Below are positions 8,796 to 13,202 of a DNA stretch of 13,202 bases, in pieces. The translations under genes and the position numbers were made by a program. Position 1 is the first letter of the stretch, and each line of letters starts with the position of its first letter. Source of the DNA: Porogramme epimiltina (lineage: Eukaryota; Basidiomycota; Agaricomycetes; Polyporales; Polyporaceae); contig FTLJ01001492.1 of assembly GCA_900155495.1 (NCBI GenBank), forward strand, positions 1 through 13,202, given 5' to 3'. The notes beneath the pieces are model-generated. The model was not told where the DNA came from. It worked only from the letters and a program-made list of their open reading frames with translations, and ran no database searches.

Positions 8796-8850
8796 GGCCT
8801 CAGGCCTCAGGCCTCAGGCCTCAGGCCTCAGGCGTTAGGCTCAGGCTCAG
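8796..8850 (+). repeat. GGCCTCA heptad array with degenerate tail
   Basis: Five exact 7-bp units start at 8796, 8803, 8810, 8817 and 8824. They are followed by GGCGTTA and two shortened GGCTCA units. The reverse-complement heptamer TGAGGCC occurs as a tandem pair at 1831-1844. Confidence 0.92.
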
Positions 8851-9118
8851 AGTTGGTCTGTGGGTACGCGCGCTGGGACCCTGCAGCTGGAGCGAGGAAC
8901 GAGGTGCGAGGGAGGCTGGAAGAAGCGTCGGCGTCATGGCCTGCGGCCGCGGTATGCGCAGAGTAGGGAAACGCGCGGACGGGGGCGCGGTCCCACCCGC
9001 GCAGCGTACAGAGCGGGGGTGCGGGCGCGGGTGGTGCGCGTGCAATTGACGGGGACGCGGAGGCGAGTCGTCGGGCTTGAAAGCTTGATCCCGCGGCGAC
9101 GCTGTAACATCCTCAGCA

Positions 9119-10020
9119 GCTCACTGCTTCGCGAGGTGACGAGTGCACGCGCGAGCGCGCGGTAGAAGCGCGGCGATGCCCTTGGCGAGCGGGAGCTGTG
9201 GCCGCTTTGATGTTCGGTGGCTATTTCCGCGTGGATGGGTGCAGTAGGGTGGTGTGCTTGGAGCCCGTGCGGTGAGTGGGCCAGACGCGCGCGTGGTCGC
9301 CGGAGAGGTTGGGGCTTCGGGGCGCTCGATGGCCATGCGTGTGCGGCCTGTGGAACGGCCGTGGAGGGTTCGGGCCGTCCAGACAGGCGAGGCGGACGAC
9401 GACCTGTCTACTTGGATGCTGGGCTACATAGGGGCACGCACTATAGTGAGTCGCTACAGTGGTTAATTCAGAGTTGGGTCTTTGGATCCTTCTGTCCTTA
9501 AAGTGACTAATGCGAATCTTTATGAACACATGAATGAGCGACCAAGACTACCTTCTGAATGCTATGTGAGTGAAATTGTCTTTGAACGATATTATGGCAC
9601 TCAGGTTGGGCTGATTAGTGCACACTCACAGTAAGTACTCGCATGGTCACCCCATTCCTTTCTCACGGCCGCTACGCAACATCATGGCGTTTGGATAGCG
9701 CCGACTGTGGATCCCCCGCATACAGAAGATGGAATACTTAGTGAGTCGCAACCAAGTCATCACAACCACATACGGCATGTGATTGAAACGGCCGTAACTC
9801 GACAGCGCGCAGTCAGACAGAATCTAGCGTAGGACGCATATACTCCACAGTGTCACCCGCCGGTCAATAGATCGCTACCCACCACACCGCTCCGCACGCA
9901 CGACCCGGCATCTTACACGTCCTGAGGACCACCGGCGACCTGGTCCGCTGTCTGGATGCTCAAAAAACTCCTCGAAGATAGTCGCAGCAAGTTGATCACG
10001 TCCATGCTCTTGTGTGCTTG
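9119..10020 (+). repeat. Diverged ~0.9-kb direct repeat, copy A (non-coding)
   Basis: Copy A of a repeat whose partner lies about 1.5-1.57 kb downstream in the same orientation. Exact shared words include 9741-9761 (= 11293-11313), 9769-9789 (= 11324-11344) and 9852-9875 (= 11411-11434). A looser block, 9456-9507, matches 11015-11066 at 39 of 52 positions by hand count. Offsets rise slowly from about 1500 to 1570, so the copies are colinear with small indels. The section 9490-9640 is much richer in A/T than its surroundings. No frame is conserved between the copies. The ends are approximate; weak similarity may extend left to about 8990. Confidence 0.8.
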
Positions 10021-10612
10021 AGCCTGAGGTCTCCCGCGCCTATCCCGGGTGGCCGACACTATGTTGGAAGCGCGCGCCTTCCCGCTCCACGCTCCATGCA
10101 TGTAAGACGATCGCACGCGCGACTGGCCGGCGGAGGCGCGACGCCCTCGAAGGCCACAAAAGGCAACGACCCCACTACTCTACAATCCCCATTCCCCGCG
10201 GACGTCCAGCATGTCAAGCATGCACGACCCCAGTGCCGAGGCTTGGCAGGAAGGCTCGAGTGACCGTCAAAGTAGCGTTTGAGGTTTGGAGCGTCCATGC
10301 GCACTGGGGGCAGCGGCGCGCGCCGCGAGGCAGAATAACCTCGAGATTTGAGAAAAAGGTCTCGGGCTTAAACTCGGGGTAAGCCTCAGAGTTGGTGACG
10401 CCGGGCGCGGGAGGCGCGTGGTGGGGCAAGGCAGGCCCGCATTGGGGGTGGGAGGATCGATAAGCGTACGCGGCGTCACCGCCCACAGGAGTGACAGCGG
10501 CGTCCACAAGGCTGCGCGCGGGAGTGGTGCGCGCGGGCGGGCGGTGTGGGTGTAGATGCGGGGCGCGTGCGGCGGCCGCGACGCGCGTCGTCCAACACCA
10601 ACTCCACCGACT
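10021..10612. other. Spacer between the two direct repeats
   Basis: About 590 bp with no gene I recognise. The left half has ordinary mixed composition; the right half becomes very GC-rich and may be weakly related to the DNA just left of copy A (about 8990-9118). If the repeats are LTRs, this would be the element interior, but I could not identify a primer binding site or coding remnant. Confidence 0.5.
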
Positions 10613-11590
10613 TCAGCCTCTCGCGAGCGGGGCGCGACAACCGCGACGGGTTCTCGCGCGGGAGAAGCGCGGCGGCGCGCTTGACTTGCGGGAGCTGTAG
10701 CTTGTAGCCTGTGGGGGCTTCGATGGTTTATTTCCGCGCGTGGCCGGTATGGCTGAGCGCTGCATCAAATGTACGCGCGGCGCGAAGCACCGTGCGCCGT
10801 TCGGTGGGCCGACTCCGTGCACGGTGCGGGGGCCACCGGAGGGCGGGGGGCGGCTTCGGGGCACGCGATGGCGAGGGCGGTACGTTCGACGCCTGTCAGC
10901 GTGCAGGCACGGGGACTGAGAGGGGATGAGGGGCATGGATCGTCGGGGCGGTGTGAGTTTTCTGGTGGGGCGTTGGGCTGTTGAGTCCGGTGGCGCGTAC
11001 AGGTACGGGCCAGTATAGTGGTTAGTTCATGGGTGAGTCTTTGGCTTCCTCGGCACTCAAAGTGACAACTACGGTGCTTGGGGATTTGAACGCGGACTCC
11101 GACGATCTCTTGAAGGGTACGCTGGGGTAAAAGAATCTTGTTACGAAGAGACCATCGTTGGTACACGTCCGTAGTAAGTAATTCTATAGTCGCTTAGGTT
11201 TATTTCGCGGCGGCTACCCGAGATCATGACGTCTGCGATGGCTTTGAAAGCGCCGACTCGGACTGCGGAGCCCCACTCGTACAGCTCGAACGGTGAGTCG
11301 CAACCAAGTCATCGCAGCTTCCGCATACGGCATGTGATTGAAACCGCCCTAACCTGACAGAACACAGTCAGGCAGAATCTCGCATAGGCCGCATACATCC
11401 ACTTCACAACGTCACCCGCCGGTCAATAGATCGCCAGCGACCGCTCCGAGCCCGCACCGTGCACGATCCGGCATCTTTTACGTCCTGAGGATCACCGGCG
11501 ATTTGGGCTATTGTCCGAGTGCCCACAAGACCCCTTGGCGTGGGCCGTACTTGCTAGAGCGCGTCATCGCGCTCGCGGTCTTGTGTGTTC
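10613..11590 (+). repeat. Diverged ~1-kb direct repeat, copy B (non-coding)
   Basis: Partner of copy A. It shares the blocks around 10659-10740 (GGAGAAGCGCGG, GGGAGCTGT, ATTTCCGCG), 11015-11066, 11293-11344, 11411-11434 and the end word TCTTGTGTG at 11579 (A: 10008). Most differences in the block I counted are transitions (8 of 13). A tRNA-like A-box match occurs at 11011-11021. It could be a second insertion of a mobile element, an old tandem segment duplication, or the two LTRs of a decayed non-autonomous element with the 590-bp spacer as its interior. Confidence 0.8.
11011..11021 (+). promoter_or_regulatory. Pol III A-box-like / tRNA D-arm-like motif in repeat copy B
   Basis: CAGTATAGTGG matches the A-box consensus TRGYNNARNGG at all but the first position. 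With its continuation (GTATAGTGGTTAG) it looks like the 5' half of eukaryotic tRNA-Asp. Copy A has a weaker version at 9450-9463. A partial B-box-like GATTTGAACGC follows at about 11083. The intervening sequence does not fold as a tRNA. Confidence 0.25.
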
Positions 11591-13202
11591 GAATTCGAGA
11601 CCAGCCGTGGTGGTCGAAGGCCCGCGCGCGCGGTAAGACCCCGCCGGCGAGTTAAGCTAACTCCGTCCGTGGCCCGAGGCGAAAGAGGAAAACAGACGCT
11701 GCCGCCGCGGGAGGAGCCCACGCCGGTATTGCACCGCGGCCGTCCGCATTGTCCGCAACTAACAGCATAGCCCCAATGATCAATCAGCTGGCTCCAGAGC
11801 AGTGGACGCTACGCCGCAGGACGTACCGAATGCCACGGCTCCACGGTCGACGTTAGCAGCCAGCTAGCACGCCCCGGTCAACGCGGGGAGCGTGGCCCAT
11901 CTTGTGGCCACCATTAGCCTGTAGAATGTGTTGGCGACAGCGCAGGCGGTGAGTCGCGCGCTCCACAAACTCTGTTATCCCGCAAACGTCTGACGTGTAT
12001 TCGTTGGCCATCTTCGATCATCCTAGTTTATCTGAGCGCCCGTCAAAGCTTACTACCGGCTGGTAAACGTTTGGGTTAGCTGCGCCGAGCCCTGCGGAGC
12101 CCCGCGCCATGTGTGGGTGAACCTCGGTGTGCACAGCGCGGAGATAACGGGAGGACGAGTGCGCAGTGGGGACGGGGGGGCTGCCAGCGTGTACACGTGG
12201 GACAGGACAGCGGCGATTTTGAGTTGCACGGATCGTCGGGGTCAGAGGCGGGGTTTCCCAATCGGGCAGGGGGGCGCGCCGCTGATGGGGCCGCGGTCGG
12301 AGGTGAGGAAGGGCGTGAAGATTGCGAGGAAACCGTTCGGGACGTGTGTGCGCCGCCGCGCGTGGCCGGGGGCAGACGCCATGCCATTCGAGACGGATGA
12401 CGCACTCGGCCAGGGGCGGCGGGCGCAGACAGGGCGACGCCGCCCCGCCGCCACGAAGATTTCATTATGGGATGCCGTGAGCGGACAGGAGCGGAGGGGG
12501 CGCCGTCGCGCGGGATGCTCGGTGCGGGGAACGCTCTTAGCCCCTTCCCACCGCCACGTCCCCGCGCGGGCGTCGGGAAGCCGTTCTTGCTCGTTTGGAG
12601 GCATGCTCGGGCCAGCGCGGACGCACGGCGGCCGTCGCGGGTACGCGGGGCGAGGCGCGCGGCGTCGGCGCTCCCGTCATGACGCTCCTCCTTCAGGCCA
12701 ATGTGGCACTCCGGCCGCTAATACACTGTCAGGACGGTGATAGCACGCGTCGGGGGGTGGTTCGCTTGTCGGGACCCGGCTGCGCGACCCGCCCCGTTCC
12801 CCCCGCGCCTGCGCCCGCTGCCCGCGCCCTCCGCCGGCGTCGTCGTCATCGTCGCGCACGGACCCCGCGCGCTGCGGGGCGCGGAGAGGGGTTCATACCG
12901 TGCGCCGTGCGCCGTGCGGGCGGGCGGGGCCCGCCAGATGATCGCCCACGCTTCTGGGAGGGTAGCCTTGGTGATTTCTCAGAACGTGATGTGCGAGTGT
13001 CCGAGCTGGGAAAAAGCCGAAGCGCTCGAGAGCCCCGCCTGGGCGCGCTGTTCCGCCGCAAGCGACCCGTCTGTGCCTTCCTCCCTCCCTCGGCAGCGGC
13101 CTGCCCGCCCGGCCCCTTCTCTCTTCCCCCCCCCCCCCGTCCCCGCCCCGCCCTCCCCTCCGTGCCCGACGCTGGTCGACCGACGAGGCCTGGCTCCTCC
13201 TC
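11591..13202. other. About 1.6 kb without a recognisable gene, to the right edge
   Basis: Mixed-composition DNA to about 12100, then GC-rich. The 9-mer GTGAGTCGC, found three times in or at the repeat copies, recurs at 11949. Open frames at 12111-12740 (plus) and 12076-12465 (minus) overlap each other and are Arg/Gly/Pro-rich without recognisable domains. The last 150 bp are strongly C/T-rich, which could be the upstream region of a gene beyond the edge. Confidence 0.5.
13126..13138 (+). repeat. C13 homopolymer
   Basis: Thirteen consecutive C residues within a pyrimidine-rich stretch near the right edge. Length in such a run is prone to sequencing error. Confidence 0.9.

Larger units (their letters stand above)
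6171..9118. other. About 3 kb of GC-rich DNA without a recognisable gene
   Basis: Frames are open for hundreds of codons in several registers at once, which is what very high GC content does by itself. The translations are Arg/Ala/Pro/Gly-rich with no domain I recognise. The stretch contains a GGAAA purine tract (6242-6256), three TGTATCC heptamers (6811-6830), a GT/AC inverted repeat (7851-7937), a CTTT tract (8175-8227) and a heptad array (8796-8850). A good donor (GTAAGTA at 7412) follows an open frame from the ATG at 6977, but I cannot support a gene there. Confidence 0.6.

Noticed and set aside
8796..8850. CRISPR-like or telomere-like array
   Set aside because: The units are contiguous 7-mers with no spacers and do not match the TTAGGG repeat expected for basidiomycete telomeres. 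It is a minisatellite.
11074..11160. Minus-strand tRNA suggested by GTTCAAATCC (T-loop-like) near 11082-11091
   Set aside because: The flanking bases do not pair as a T stem, and no acceptor, D-arm or anticodon arm can be formed at the right distances.
11570..11610. Second T-loop-like word GTTCGAATTC at about 11588
   Set aside because: The stems do not pair, and the corresponding place in copy A has lost the motif. Treated as chance.
12076..12740. Overlapping open frames on both strands near the right end
   Set aside because: They occupy the same DNA in opposite directions and neither shows a domain, codon pattern or splice signals distinguishing it from GC-rich background.

Overview
This looks like nuclear DNA from a filamentous basidiomycete, probably an Agaricomycete. 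It is GC-rich throughout, genes lie on both strands without operons, and coding regions are broken by short GT...AG introns (mostly 55-125 nt) with pyrimidine-rich acceptors. Species cannot be fixed from the sequence alone. Everything below was read by eye. No database or splice predictor was run.

Left part (1-1272, minus strand): a multi-exon gene that runs off the left edge. Its first seven exons join in phase with no internal stop and encode a von Willebrand factor A-like N-terminus followed by a Pro/Ser/Thr-rich linker. The best guess is a Mediator subunit 25-like vWA protein. Its promoter region (1273-2838) is shared with the divergent gene to its right.

Middle (2839-6020, plus strand): two genes in tandem. 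The first (2839-4190, five exons, 326 aa) is a BTB/POZ-type protein of the fungal Whi2 family. The second (4518-6020, three exons, 236 aa) is a clear Lto1/ORAOV1 homologue with the Gly-x3-Gly repeat and a C-terminal Leu-Ser-Phe. Lto1 works with Yae1 as adaptor for Fe-S cluster insertion into the ribosome recycling factor ABCE1/Rli1. Its second intron is unusually long (709 nt). The last codons, stop and start of the 3' flank are duplicated as a perfect 83-bp tandem repeat.

Right part (6021-13202): about 7 kb with no gene I can defend. Open frames are long in all directions because the DNA is so GC-rich, but they are Arg/Ala/Pro/Gly-rich shadows. The stretch holds simple repeats (CTTT tract, GGCCTCA heptads, a GT/AC inverted repeat, a C13 run). 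It also holds a pair of diverged direct repeats of roughly 0.9-1 kb (about 9119-10020 and 10613-11590), partly less GC-rich than their surroundings and non-coding. One copy carries a tRNA-like Pol III A-box match. This repeat pair is the most unusual thing in the window and looks like an old non-coding mobile or duplicated element.

The three genes concern separate cell processes (transcription, growth/stress control, Fe-S protein maturation). I see no evidence that they form one functional system.
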